Positions 41,239-52,674 are shown, counted from the stretch's first letter. The stretch is 64,000 bases of DNA from Bifidobacterium vansinderenii (GCF_002234915.1 NZ_NEWD01000004.1:124001-188000), one strand, 5' to 3'. A program made the numbers and translations. Notes: generated by a model from the letters alone, not told the origin.

Positions 41239-42048
41239 ATGCTGATCGCCGTCGACATCGGCAACACCAACATCGTCATCGGCTTCATCGATGGCGACGA
41301 CATCGTGGGCACCTATCGTCTGACCACCAAGACCCGCCGCACCAGCGACGAGTACGCGATGATGCTGTCCACGTTCATGTCGATGTCGCGCATCCGCCCC
41401 GACGAGGTGGACGACGTGATCATCTCGTCCGTGGTGCCGAAGGTCATGTACGCGTTCCGGTCGAGCATCAAGAAGTTCCTCGGACTCGAGCCGATCATCA
41501 TCGGGCCGGGCATCAAGTGCGGCATCAACCTGCGTCTCGACGACCCGAAGACCGTGGGCGCCGACCGCATCGCCGACTGCGCGGGCGCCTACTATCTGTA
41601 CGGCGGCCCGGTGCTGGTGATCGACTTCGGCACGGCCACCACCTTCGACTACGTGGACGCGGATGGCGTGTTCAGCGCCGGCGTGATCGGCGTGGGTCTG
41701 GAGACGAGCGCGAACTCCCTGTGGAGCCAGACCGCGCAACTGCCGGAGATCGAAATCGACCGGCCGGACACGATCCTCGCAACGAATACGAAGACCGCCA
41801 TGCAGGCCGGCATCTACTACCAGTACCTCGGCGGCGTGGAGTACACGATCGCGCAGTTCCGCAAGGAGATCGGCCACGACTTCAAAGTGGTGGCCACCGG
41901 CGGACTCGGCCGCGTGCTGTACGATGCCACCGATTCGATCGACGTGTACGACAGCCAGCTGATCTTCAAGGGTCTGGCGATCATCTACGCGCGGTTCCGC
42001 GCGCAGGGTAAGGGCGGCAAGACCAACGGCAAGTCCCGCAGGAAGTAA
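41239..42048 (+). CDS. coaX: Type III pantothenate kinase
   Basis: 269 aa. The ASKHA-fold phosphate motif is DIGNTNIV (D6-T10); VLVIDFGTATTFDYVD holds the second motif, and GVGLETSANSLWSQTAQLP and VVATGGLG complete the pattern. It phosphorylates pantothenate without feedback inhibition by CoA. AGAGGAGAA precedes the ATG. It is 126 nt after coaBC and 15 nt before the DUF2520 gene. Confidence 0.96.
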   Translation: MLIAVDIGNTNIVIGFIDGDDIVGTYRLTTKTRRTSDEYAMMLSTFMSMSRIRPDEVDDVIISSVVPKVMYAFRSSIKKFLGLEPIIIGPGIKCGINLRLDDPKTVGADRIADCAGAYYLYGGPVLVIDFGTATTFDYVDADGVFSAGVIGVGLETSANSLWSQTAQLPEIEIDRPDTILATNTKTAMQAGIYYQYLGGVEYTIAQFRKEIGHDFKVVATGGLGRVLYDATDSIDVYDSQLIFKGLAIIYARFRAQGKGGKTNGKSRRK

Positions 42049-42063
42049 CAGGACGGCGGCGAC

Positions 42064-42951
42064 ATGAGAATCGGATTCATCGGTGCCGGCAAGGTCGGCT
42101 GTGCGATGGGCGCGCATCTGCGCCGATCGGCGCTCGTCACCGTCAGTGGCTACTACAATCGGCCGGCCGACGCTGCGCATGACGCAGCGAACGCGTTGGG
42201 CGTGACCGAGTTCACGTCACTGACCGACATCGTGGAACAAAGCGACATGCTGTTCATCACCGTGCCGGACGACACCATCGCATCCGTGTGGCGGGAACTG
42301 CGGGAGCTGCCCGGCGACTCGATATCCGGCATGTCGATCGGCCACTGCAGCGGATGCCTGTCGTCGCGCGTGTTCGACGGCAGCGACAAGGCCGGCGTAT
42401 CCACGTTCTCGATGCATCCGATGCAGGCGGTGAGCGAGCGCTTCCCCGCTGACGGCCGTGATCAGCTCGACAACGCGTTCTTCGCGCTTGAGGGCGATGC
42501 CCGCGTGACGGAGATGCTGGGGCAGCTGCTGGCGTCGCTTGGCAATCGTTCGCGTGTGATCGACGCCGATGCCAAGACCCGGTATCATGCGGCGGCCGCG
42601 ATGGCGAGCAATCTGCCGATCGCGTTGTGGAATGCGGCGGTGGAAACGTTGCGATCGTGCGGTTTCACGGAATCCGATGCACGGGATGCGTTGCGCGCGA
42701 TGATCGTGCACAACGCGGAAAGCTTCTGCGAGCGCGGCGCGAAATCGGCACTCACCGGTCCGGTCGAACGGGCGGATGTGGGCACGGTTCGCGCGCATCT
42801 TGCCGCGCTCTCCCCCGAGGCCCGTGCGTTGTACGAACCGTTGTCGCGCGCGCTGCTAGGCATCGCTGAGGCGAAGAACCCGAACCGCGACTATGCGGCT
42901 CTGCGGGAACTGCTCGGCGACGACACCGCCGATAGTCACCCAACCGAATAG
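42064..42951 (+). CDS. panG: Rossmann-fold/DUF2520 protein, candidate ketopantoate reductase PanG
   Basis: 295 aa. The N-terminus MRIGFIGAGKVGCAMGAHL is an NAD(P)-binding Rossmann motif; the C-terminal helical half (KTRYHAAAAMASNLPIALWN) is the DUF2520 domain. No PanE/ApbA-type gene is present here, yet panB, panC and panD are. DUF2520 proteins include PanG, the alternative ketopantoate reductase known from Francisella. Position between coaX (15 nt) and panB makes this role likely. The functional call is inference from context; the fold is seen directly. Confidence 0.75.
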   Translation: MRIGFIGAGKVGCAMGAHLRRSALVTVSGYYNRPADAAHDAANALGVTEFTSLTDIVEQSDMLFITVPDDTIASVWRELRELPGDSISGMSIGHCSGCLSSRVFDGSDKAGVSTFSMHPMQAVSERFPADGRDQLDNAFFALEGDARVTEMLGQLLASLGNRSRVIDADAKTRYHAAAAMASNLPIALWNAAVETLRSCGFTESDARDALRAMIVHNAESFCERGAKSALTGPVERADVGTVRAHLAALSPEARALYEPLSRALLGIAEAKNPNRDYAALRELLGDDTADSHPTE

Positions 42952-43059
42952 CCGACCACATACCGGCCGAATAGATTTTTGGATTTCCCAATAACTGAAT
43001 ATAACTGAACACGGCGTGGATCGGGTTTCCCGACTGCGACCAACGAAAGGAAACAACAG

Positions 43060-43887
43060 ATGAAGAACACTGCGGTAACGTTCCGTGCGGCAAAGGCCAA
43101 GGGCGAGAAGCTGTCCATGCTCACCGCCTACGACTACACCACCGCCAAGCTGGTCGACGAGTCCGGCATCGACGGCATTCTGGTGGGCGATTCGCTGGGC
43201 ATGGTCATGCTCGGCTACGATTCCACGCTGCCGGTGACCATGGAGGACATGATCCACCACGCCAAGTGCGTGACGCGTGGCGCCAAGAACGCGCTCGTGG
43301 TCGTCGATCTGCCGTTCATGGCGTATCACACCGTCGATCAGGCCGTGGAGAACGCCGGCCGTCTGGTGAAGGAGGGCGGCGCGCAGGCCGTGAAGCTCGA
43401 GGGTGGTGTGGCGTTCCACGATCAGATTCAGGCGATCGTGACCGCGTCGATTCCGGTGATGGCCCATCTGGGTCTGACCCCGCAGTCGGTGAACGCGTTC
43501 GGCGGTTTCAAGGTGCAGGGCAAGAACATCAAGACCGCGCAGCAGATTCTCGACGACGCACGTGCGATCGAGGACGCCGGTGCGTTCGCAGTGGTTTTGG
43601 AAGGCGTGCCGACGCTGCTGGCCAAGAAGATCACTGAGGAGCTGTCGATTCCGACGATCGGCATCGGTGCTGGAGATGTGACCGACGGTCAGATTCTCGT
43701 GTATCAGGATCTGCTGAACATGTACGGCGAGATGAAGCCGAAGTTCGTGCGTCATTACGCCGAGATCGGCGCGCAGATGCGTGACGCGTTCGCCCGGTAC
43801 AGCGCCGATGTGAAGTCCGGCGCCTTCCCCGACAACGATCGCGAAGGCTTCAAGATGGACGAGTCCATCCTCGACGAGCTCCACTGA
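43060..43887 (+). CDS. panB: Ketopantoate hydroxymethyltransferase
   Basis: 275 aa. MLTAYDYTTAKLVDESGIDG and GDSLGMVMLGYDSTLPVTMEDM carry the Mg and substrate residues of PanB; AVKLEGG and IGIGAGDVTDGQILVYQD (usually 'IGIGAG....GQ') are conserved. It makes ketopantoate from 2-oxoisovalerate and methylene-THF, the first step to pantothenate. GAAAGGAAACA precedes the ATG. It lies 108 nt after the panG candidate. Confidence 0.97.
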   Translation: MKNTAVTFRAAKAKGEKLSMLTAYDYTTAKLVDESGIDGILVGDSLGMVMLGYDSTLPVTMEDMIHHAKCVTRGAKNALVVVDLPFMAYHTVDQAVENAGRLVKEGGAQAVKLEGGVAFHDQIQAIVTASIPVMAHLGLTPQSVNAFGGFKVQGKNIKTAQQILDDARAIEDAGAFAVVLEGVPTLLAKKITEELSIPTIGIGAGDVTDGQILVYQDLLNMYGEMKPKFVRHYAEIGAQMRDAFARYSADVKSGAFPDNDREGFKMDESILDELH

Positions 43888-43898
43888 GTCCCGCTTTC

Positions 43899-44065
43899 CT
43901 TCCCCTTGAGGGGAAGGTGTCGCGCGCAGCGTGACGGATGAGGTGGGCCGGCATGGTCGGCGGAATATCGCATCGGCCACAGGCCGATTCCGCTTGACTG
44001 CGGCCTTGCGGTCGGTCACCTCATCCGTCCGGCGTTCGCCGGCCACCTTCCCCTCGAGGGGAAGG
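43899..44065. repeat. Family A palindromic pair between panB and panC
   Basis: A forward unit (43899-43944) and an inverted unit (44017-44065), both with CTTCCCCTNGAGGGGAAG heads, face each other. The pair can form a long hairpin in the panB-panC transcript and may tune expression or RNA stability. Confidence 0.85.
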
Positions 44066-44144
44066 AAGACAGAGATGAGCACCCACACCCAACGAAACGT
44101 CATTAATCCAATCAATCAAACAGACAATCACAAAGGACAACATC

Positions 44145-45020
44145 ATGACCACTGAAAACGAAAACGGATTCGCCGTCGTTCACACCATCGCCGAGGTGCG
44201 CGAACAGGTCAAGGCGTGGAAGGCCCAGGGCCTGACCGTCGGCCTGGTGCCCACCATGGGCTTCCTGCACGAGGGCCACAAGAGCCTGATCGAGCGCGCC
44301 GTGGCCGACAACGACCGTGTGGTCGTCTCCGACTTCGTCAACCCCGTGCAGTTCGGACCGAACGAGGATCTGGAGGCCTACCCGCGCGATCTGGACCGCG
44401 ATTCCAAGCTCGTGTCCGGCGCCGGCGCGAACCTGCTGTTCAACCCCTCCCCCGAGGAGATGTACTACCCGAACCGCACCACCGCCATCACCATGGCCAC
44501 GATCACCGAGGAGCTGTGCGGCAAGAGCCGTCCGGTGCACTTCGGCGGCGTGTGCACCGTGGTCGCCAAGCTGTTCAACATCGTGACGCCGAACCGCGCC
44601 TACTTCGGCCAGAAGGACGCGCAGCAGCTGCTGGTCATCAAGCGCATGGTGCGCGATCTCAACTTCGACATCGAGATCATCGGCTGCCCGATCATCCGCG
44701 AGGCCGACGGTCTGGCCAAGAGCTCTCGCAACACGTATCTGAATCCGGAGGAGCGCGCCGCCGCGCCGATTCTGCACAAGGCGCTGGAGGCCGGTCGTGC
44801 GCTGGCCAAGTCTGGCGAGAAGAGCGCCGACGCGATCAAGGCGAAGGTGCGCGAGGTGCTGGCCACCGAACCGCTCGCCGACCCGGAGTATGTTGAGGTG
44901 GTGGATCTGGAGAACGTGCACCCGGTCGCCACGCTCGACCAGCCCGTGCTCGTGGCCATCGCCGTGCGCATTGGCAAGACCCGCCTGATCGACAACTTCT
45001 TCTACCCCGAACTCCACTGA
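44145..45020 (+). CDS. panC: Pantothenate synthetase
   Basis: 291 aa. VPTMGFLHEGHKSLIERA holds the HIGH-like ATP motif, FVNPVQFGPNEDLEAYPRD and YFGQKDAQQLLVIKRMV are strongly conserved, and ADGLAKSSRN is the KMSKS-like loop. It joins pantoate and beta-alanine using ATP. AAAGGACAACATC precedes the ATG. It lies between panB and panD, each time with a family A repeat pair in the gap. Confidence 0.97.
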   Translation: MTTENENGFAVVHTIAEVREQVKAWKAQGLTVGLVPTMGFLHEGHKSLIERAVADNDRVVVSDFVNPVQFGPNEDLEAYPRDLDRDSKLVSGAGANLLFNPSPEEMYYPNRTTAITMATITEELCGKSRPVHFGGVCTVVAKLFNIVTPNRAYFGQKDAQQLLVIKRMVRDLNFDIEIIGCPIIREADGLAKSSRNTYLNPEERAAAPILHKALEAGRALAKSGEKSADAIKAKVREVLATEPLADPEYVEVVDLENVHPVATLDQPVLVAIAVRIGKTRLIDNFFYPELH

Positions 45021-45041
45021 GTTCCCGCTTGTTCTGATCGC

Positions 45042-45210
45042 CTTCCTCTTGAGGGGAAGGTGGCCGGCGAACGCCGGACGGATGAGGTGACACGGCCGCA
45101 AGGCCGCAGTCAGACAGAATCGGCCTACGGTCGATGCAATACCCCGTCGGCTCACGCCGACCCACCTCATCCGTCACGCTGCGCGTGACACCTTCCCCTC
45201 AAGGGGAAGG
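45042..45210. repeat. Family A palindromic pair between panC and panD
   Basis: A forward unit (45042-45090) and an inverted unit (45162-45210), the same plan as the panB-panC pair but with different GC stems and a different centre. Confidence 0.85.
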
Positions 45211-45263
45211 CAAAGGCCCAACCCCATAAAAATCCCACAACTTCAATCCAAAGGAAAACACTC

Positions 45264-45647
45264 ATGCAGCTCAACATGCTGAAAGGCAAGATCCATCGCG
45301 TCACCGTCACCGAGGCCCGTCTCGACTACGTCGGCTCGATCACCATCGACTCCGATCTGCTCGACGCGGCCGGCATTCTCGAATACGAGAAGGTGGCCGT
45401 GGTAAACGTGAACAACGGTCAGCGTCTGGAGACCTACACCATCGCCGGCGAACCCGGCAGCGGCGTGATCTGCCTGAACGGCGCCGCAGCCCACTTCTTC
45501 GACCCCGGCGACACGGCCATCATCATGTGCTACTGCCAGATGGATGCCGAGGAGGCCAAGACCCACAAGCCCAAGGTGGTGTTCGTAGACGAGAAGAACC
45601 ACGCCACCCGCGTGACCAACTACGAGAAGCACGGCCAGATCGCCTGA
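45264..45647 (+). CDS. panD: Aspartate 1-decarboxylase
   Basis: 127 aa pyruvoyl enzyme precursor. The self-cleavage site G24-S25 is in [34 protein letters not shown] is the conserved core. It supplies beta-alanine to PanC. AAAGGAAAACACTC precedes the ATG. With panB, panC and the panG candidate it makes a complete local set for de novo pantothenate. Confidence 0.97.
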   Translation: MQLNMLKGKIHRVTVTEARLDYVGSITIDSDLLDAAGILEYEKVAVVNVNNGQRLETYTIAGEPGSGVICLNGAAAHFFDPGDTAIIMCYCQMDAEEAKTHKPKVVFVDEKNHATRVTNYEKHGQIA

Positions 45648-45662
45648 CCCACACCCTCATCC

Positions 45663-45692
45663 CGGCTCCCCTCCCCAAGGGGAGCCGTTTTC
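45663..45692 (+). terminator. Terminator of the pan cluster
   Basis: CGGCTCCCC and complement with a 7-nt loop, followed by TTTTCT, 16 nt after the panD stop. Confidence 0.8.
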
Positions 45693-45726
45693 TAAACCCG
45701 AAAGCAAACACGATCTCCGGATCCAG

Positions 45727-45762
45727 CAGGGAGGGGGCTGTCAGCGCAGCTGACTGAGGGGA
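45727..45762 (+). repeat. Degenerate family B unit
   Basis: GCAGGGAGGGGGCTGTCAGC, then GCTGACTGAGGGGAG: the right half of a family B repeat with its stem and tail but a damaged head. It lies between panD and pgl. Confidence 0.6.
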
Positions 45763-45938
45763 GCCACCACCATAAATCCGACCAAGGCATCCTTCCCACG
45801 CCCTACAACGCCCCATACCCCGAAAAGCGCACGCGAATCCCACCTCGTAACCGCTCCGTACTAAAATCGTAGCGATTGGAAAACCGCGCGGAACCAAGCG
45901 AATCCGCAGCGGAAACGTAGGACAGAGGAATAGGAATC

Positions 45939-46745
45939 ATGGTCGAACGTCGTGTCATCCAATACCCGAACGCCGATGTGCTGCACGAGGCCGTAGCCGC
46001 ACGTCTGCTTATCAAGATCTCCGATCGTCTCGCCCGTCATCAGCGCGTGGATGTGGCCCTCACCGGCGGCACTGACGGCAATGCGGTGCTGCGCGCCGTG
46101 GCGGCGAGCCCGCTGAGCGAGGCAGTGGACTGGAGCCGCGTGCATCTGTGGTGGGGCGACGAACGTTTCGTGCCCGCCGACGATCCCGATCGCAACGCCG
46201 TGCAGGCTCGCGAGGCATGGTTCGGCAAGCTGGTGGAGAGCGGCGTGATGCCCGAATCTCACGTGCATGAGATGCCGGCCGACACCCGTACTCCCGAGGA
46301 GATCGCCGCCGCGTCCGACAAGGACAACTACGACGTCGCTGCCAAGGCCGCGCACGCGTACGAGAAGGAGATCGTCAACGAGCTGGGCAAGAAGCAGGCG
46401 TTTGACATCGCGCTGTTCGGTGTGGGCCCGGACGGTCATTTCGCCTCGCTGTTCCCGAACCATCCGGCGCTGAAGAGCCATGATAAGAAGACGCGCGTGA
46501 TCGGTCTGAGCGACTCCCCCAAGCTGCCGCCGGTGCGCATCAGCCTCACGTCACCGTTCATCCGCAAGTGCCGTCGCGTGTGGATGATCGCGTCCGGCGA
46601 GCGCAAGGCCGATGCCGTGGCGAAGGCTCTGGGCAGCATCAACAATCCGCAGGTGCCGAGCTCGTTCGCCGGTGGCGCGAAGGAGTCCCTGTGGCTCATC
46701 GACGACGACGCGGCCTCCATCCTGCGCGGCGGTTCCGCGGAATAA
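45939..46745 (+). CDS. pgl: 6-phosphogluconolactonase
   Basis: 268 aa. VHLWWGDERFVPADDPDRN and FGVGPDGHFASLFPNHP are the two DevB/Pgl signatures, with DVALTGGTDGNAVLRA near the N-terminus. It hydrolyses 6-phosphogluconolactone in the oxidative pentose phosphate route. The ATG at 45939 follows AGAGGAATAGGAATC. It is convergent with gnd, which acts on the next intermediate. Confidence 0.94.
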   Translation: MVERRVIQYPNADVLHEAVAARLLIKISDRLARHQRVDVALTGGTDGNAVLRAVAASPLSEAVDWSRVHLWWGDERFVPADDPDRNAVQAREAWFGKLVESGVMPESHVHEMPADTRTPEEIAAASDKDNYDVAAKAAHAYEKEIVNELGKKQAFDIALFGVGPDGHFASLFPNHPALKSHDKKTRVIGLSDSPKLPPVRISLTSPFIRKCRRVWMIASGERKADAVAKALGSINNPQVPSSFAGGAKESLWLIDDDAASILRGGSAE

Positions 46746-46790
46746 CCGCCCGTCTATTCGTCCCGGTCTGTTACCCAGGTCTTTCGGAAC

Positions 46791-46987
46791 ACCGATCTGG
46801 GTCAAACAGGACAGTAATCTGGGCCCAACCAGGCACCGATCTGGGTAAAACCGGACAATAATTCTGGGTAAAACCGGCACATTTATCTGGTTCTGGGTAT
46901 TTCCGCATCATAAAGATCCGGTTTTCAGGGTCTTCGTGATGCGGTTATACCCAGAACCAATTTTTATGATGCGGTTATACCCAGATC
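46791..46987. repeat. CTGGGTAAAACCGGACA cassette
   Basis: Direct units with CCGATCTGGGTNAAACNGGACA at 46792 and 46836, partial units between and after, then TCTGGGTATTTCCGCATCAT (46888 on) and two inverted copies of TGATGCGGTTATACCCAGA. The direct-then-inverted plan parallels the TTTGGTAGTC cassettes. It fills the pgl/gnd gap together with three hairpins. Confidence 0.75.
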
Positions 46988-47075
46988 CCCCGGAGTAACC
47001 ACCAAATCGACCAGACCGACCAGACCGGTTAATCAAGGACCTCGCCCGCCCGAAACCATCGGTCATAACCACGAA

Positions 47076-47105
47076 CGGCCTCCCCTAACCGGGAGGCCGC
47101 GTTTC
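47076..47105 (+). terminator. Terminator in the pgl/gnd gap
   Basis: CGGCCTCCC and complement, 6-nt loop, followed by CGTTTCGTT. Confidence 0.7.
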
Positions 47106-47110
47106 GTTGA

Positions 47111-47149
47111 CGGGTGGATGGGGATTCACAAACGATCCCCATCCACCCG
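47111..47149. terminator. Second hairpin in the pgl/gnd gap
   Basis: CGGGTGGATGGGGAT and complement: a perfect 15-bp stem with a 9-nt loop. It could work in either direction. Confidence 0.6.
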
Positions 47150-47173
47150 ATATAGATACAAATACAAATAAAT

Positions 47174-47204
47174 ACGGGTGACGATCCGTCGGACCGTCAC
47201 CCGT
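47174..47204 (-). terminator. Terminator of gnd
   Basis: ACGGGTGACG and complement with an 11-nt loop; on the minus strand it is followed by ATTTATTTGTATTTG. It lies 70 nt beyond the gnd stop. Confidence 0.75.
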
Positions 47205-47274
47205 CATCAGTTACCCGGCAGGACCACAGATCAGTGGATCAGCAGACCTGCCGTTCACAGGATCAATCAGCAGA

Positions 47275-48729
47275 TCAGGCCTGCTTGATCTCCTCCTGAC
47301 CGGGCTCGGTCCACAGGGTGTGGAACACGCCGGGCTCGTCCACACGCTGGTAGGTGTGGGCGCCGAACAGATCGCGCTGGCCCTGGATCAGGGCGGCGGG
47401 CAGACGCTTGGAGCGCAGACCGTCGTAGTAGGCCAGGGAGCTGGAGAACACCGGCATCGGGATGCCGAAGCTGATGGCGCGGGAGATCACGCGGCGCCAA
47501 GAGCGCTGCACGGTCTCCACCGCATCCTTGAAGTACGGGGCGAACAGCAGCGACACGTTGGCCTCACCGGACTCGAACGCCTCGGAGATGCGGTTGAGGA
47601 ACTGGGCACGGATGATGCAGCCGCCACGCCAGATACGGGCCACGGCAGCCAGATCGATGTCCCAGCCGTACTCCTTGGCGGCCTCGGAGATCTCGTTGAA
47701 GCCCTGAGCGTAGGCCACGATCTTGGACGCGTACAGCGCCTCGCGGATGTCGTTGATGAACGCCTGGCGCTCCTCGAGCGGCATCGGCACGACCTCGGAT
47801 GGGCCTTCAAGACCCTGCTTGGCGGCCTCGGCGCGCAGCTCGGTCTGCGAGGACAGGCCACGGGCGAACACGGCCTCGGCGATGCCCGTCACCGGCACGC
47901 CCAGCGAGAGGGCGGTCTGCACGGTCCAGGTGCCGGTGCCCTTCATGCCGGCGTGGTCGAGCACCACGTCGATGAACGGCTTGCCGGTCTTCTTGTCCAC
48001 GTGGTGGAGCACTTCGGCGGTGATCTCGATCAGGTAGGAGTTGAGCTCGGTCTTGTTCCACTCCTCGAACAGGTCGCCGATCTCGGCGGGCTCCATGCCC
48101 AGGCCGCGACGCATGAGGTCGTAGCTTTCGGCGATCAGCTGCATGTCGGAGTATTCGATGCCGTTGTGCACCATCTTGACGAAGTGGCCGGCGCCGTCGG
48201 AACCGATGTGCGTGACGCACGGCTCACCTTCGGCCACGGCGGAGATGCTCTCCAGAATCGGCTTGAGGGTCTTCCAGGATTCCGCGGTGCCGCCGGGCAT
48301 CATGGACGGTCCCTTGAGAGCGCCTTCCTCGCCGCCGGACACACCGCAGCCGACGAAGTGCAGGCCGCGGGCGCGGATGGCCTTCTCGCGGCGCATGGTG
48401 TCCTTGTAGTAGGCGTTACCGCAGTCCACGATGATGTCGCCGGGCTCCATGAGGTCGGCCAGCTGGTTGATCATGTCGTCGGTGGGCTCGCCGGCCTTGA
48501 CCATGATGATGGCGGCGCGCGGCTTGGTGAGGGATGCGACGAACTCCTCAAGAGTCTTGGCGGGAACGAACTTGCCCTCGTCGCCATGTTCGTTGATCAG
48601 GGTTTCGGTACGCGAATAGTGACGGTTGTATACGGCCACCGTGTTGCCCTTGTGCGCCAAGTTACGAGCCAGGCTCGCTCCCATCGCCGCAAGACCGACA
48701 ACACCGATATTGGCTTGTGCTTCGCTCAT
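47275..48729 (-). CDS. gnd: 6-phosphogluconate dehydrogenase (decarboxylating)
   Basis: 484 aa, the long homodimeric type. GVVGLAAMGASLARNLA is the NADP-binding start, IIVDCGNAYYKDTMRRE and GVSGGEEGALKGPSMMPGG are 6PGDH signatures, and SAPYFKDAV-like text and RDLFGAHTYQRVD end the helical domain. It yields ribulose 5-phosphate, CO2 and NADPH. Two adjacent ATGs (48732 and 48729) are possible; the second has better spacing from AAAGG. It is convergent with pgl. Confidence 0.97.
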   Translation of the reverse strand: MSEAQANIGVVGLAAMGASLARNLAHKGNTVAVYNRHYSRTETLINEHGDEGKFVPAKTLEEFVASLTKPRAAIIMVKAGEPTDDMINQLADLMEPGDIIVDCGNAYYKDTMRREKAIRARGLHFVGCGVSGGEEGALKGPSMMPGGTAESWKTLKPILESISAVAEGEPCVTHIGSDGAGHFVKMVHNGIEYSDMQLIAESYDLMRRGLGMEPAEIGDLFEEWNKTELNSYLIEITAEVLHHVDKKTGKPFIDVVLDHAGMKGTGTWTVQTALSLGVPVTGIAEAVFARGLSSQTELRAEAAKQGLEGPSEVVPMPLEERQAFINDIREALYASKIVAYAQGFNEISEAAKEYGWDIDLAAVARIWRGGCIIRAQFLNRISEAFESGEANVSLLFAPYFKDAVETVQRSWRRVISRAISFGIPMPVFSSSLAYYDGLRSKRLPAALIQGQRDLFGAHTYQRVDEPGVFHTLWTEPGQEEIKQA

Positions 48730-49059
48730 CATTGCCTTTCGATAGAACATCGGGCGGCGCGATTCCCGCGATTCCGGGATCGCGATTCCACGTTTCCATG
48801 GCTGGTCCACGGTTCCGCCCATGAGCACGGTTTTCCCCGCGATTGAAAGTATATCATTGCCGCGAATGATAGTACCTTTTGATTCCACATGTTTCGCCGA
48901 CGCATGAACGACCGCACATATCGATGACCGGCATCCAACACACACCAACGGCCAACGTCCGTCGACATACGACAATGCCCGCCGACACGGCCCGCATGAC
49001 GCAGACCACATCGATGGGCATCAGCACGGATCGTCAGTCCGTATCAGCCTGTACGGCAG
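48730..49059. promoter_or_regulatory. gnd upstream region with palindrome
   Basis: 330 nt between gnd and the GH42 stop. The palindrome TATCATT-GCCGCG-AATGATA (48852-48871, extendable to GTA...TAC) lies about 120 nt upstream of gnd and is a candidate operator. No gene is seen; the short frames here lack ribosome sites. Confidence 0.5.
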
Positions 49060-51358
<2,299 letters not shown>

Positions 51359-51406
51359 GAACAATGTGAACGCAATCATTGAGATCGGCCATCGGAGGAG
51401 TTCATC

Positions 51407-52429
51407 ATGAGAGGTACGAGGAAATCCTCCGCACGAATCGTCTCCATGACGGATGTGGCCCGACTGGCCGGTGTCTCCGCGCAGACCGTATCCCGCGTGT
51501 CGAACGGCAGCGACGCCGTGAAGCCGGACACCCGCGACAAGGTGCTCGCCGCCATGAAGGAGCTCGGATACCGGCCGAACTTCGCCGCACGGGCACTCAA
51601 ACGAGGTCGGTTCAACGCCGTGGGCGTGATCACGTTCGACCTCGGATCCACCGGCAATCTGCGTGCACTCGAAGGCATCACCAACGCGGCGTCCGAACAC
51701 GGATACGCCGTCACAATCGGCATGATGAACTGGGCCGACAAGCCCACGCTCGCCGAGGCCGTGCGCAAGATGAAGGACATGCCCGTCGACGCGATCATCG
51801 TGATCCTGGAACACAAGCCGCTGGATTTCGACACGTTCACTCCGCCGCCCACGATCGACGTCACGCTGATCACCACCGCGGATTCCGCCACCTGTTCCAC
51901 CATCGATTCCGACCAGTACGGCTGCTCCCGGACGATTGTGGAATACTTCCTCGAGCACGGGCACCGCAACGTGCATTATGTCTCCGGACCGGAGGATTCC
52001 ATCGCCAACGGCGAGCGCGAACGCGGCTGGCGTGAAACTCTTGAGGCGCATGGCATCACTCCCCCACGTGTGATCCACGGCGACTGGCAGGCTGAAAGCG
52101 GATACGACGCCGGACTGCAGCTGGCGGCCACCCCCGGTTGCACCGCCGTGTATGCGGCCAACGACAACATGGCCAATGGCGTGATGCTGGGCGTGAAGGC
52201 GGCCGGCAAGCGCGTCCCGGAGGATGTCAGCGTGATCGGTGTTGACGACTCGCTCAAAAGCGTGGTGCCGCGACTGAATCTCACCACGGTTCGTCTGCAC
52301 TTCTCCAAGGTGGGGCGCATGGCGTTCGAGCAGACGCTGGAGGTGATCGAGGGGCGTCGCAGCGGGATCACGCATCAGCTGGTCCCCTGCACCCTGATCG
52401 AACGCGACTCCGTCGCCACGCTGCAGTAG
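51407..52429 (+). CDS. LacI-family regulator next to the second GH42
   Basis: 340 aa. The helix-turn-helix is MTDVARLAGVSAQTVSRVSNG, the hinge is RPNFAARALKRGR, and the effector domain contains TAVYAANDNMANGVMLGVKA and VIGVDDSLKSVVPRL. GGAGGAG precedes the ATG. It is divergent from the GH42 gene 244 nt away. The effector is probably a galactoside or galactose, by context only. Confidence 0.93.
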   Translation: MRGTRKSSARIVSMTDVARLAGVSAQTVSRVSNGSDAVKPDTRDKVLAAMKELGYRPNFAARALKRGRFNAVGVITFDLGSTGNLRALEGITNAASEHGYAVTIGMMNWADKPTLAEAVRKMKDMPVDAIIVILEHKPLDFDTFTPPPTIDVTLITTADSATCSTIDSDQYGCSRTIVEYFLEHGHRNVHYVSGPEDSIANGERERGWRETLEAHGITPPRVIHGDWQAESGYDAGLQLAATPGCTAVYAANDNMANGVMLGVKAAGKRVPEDVSVIGVDDSLKSVVPRLNLTTVRLHFSKVGRMAFEQTLEVIEGRRSGITHQLVPCTLIERDSVATLQ

Positions 52430-52449
52430 CTCATCCCCATGTCTCTACG

Positions 52450-52665
52450 TGCTCCCTCCACGGGAGGGAGCTGGCCGGCGCAGCCGGACTGAGGGAGGGA
52501 TCCACCCCTCACACGCATCCACAACCAACAGGAATCCGAACCCCTCCCTCTGTCGCGACATACGTCACGACATCTCCCTCCCACGGAGGGAGAACACACC
52601 GCCCCAGCACCCACGTGCTCCCTCCCGCGGAGGGAGCTGGCCGGCGCAGCCGGACTGAGGGAGGG
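52450..52665. repeat. Three family B palindromic repeats
   Basis: A forward unit (52450-52499), a reversed unit (52542-52593) and a forward unit (52616-52665). The two forward units are nearly identical (stem GGCCGGCG/..GCCGGAC, tail TGAGGGAGGG). The tract ends 10 nt before the stop of the convergent RluA-type gene. Confidence 0.88.
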
Positions 52666-52674
52666 ATCCACCCC

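Noticed and set aside
39688-42180. 830-codon open frame antisense to coaBC and coaX
   Set aside because: Crosses two well supported genes and has no family features.
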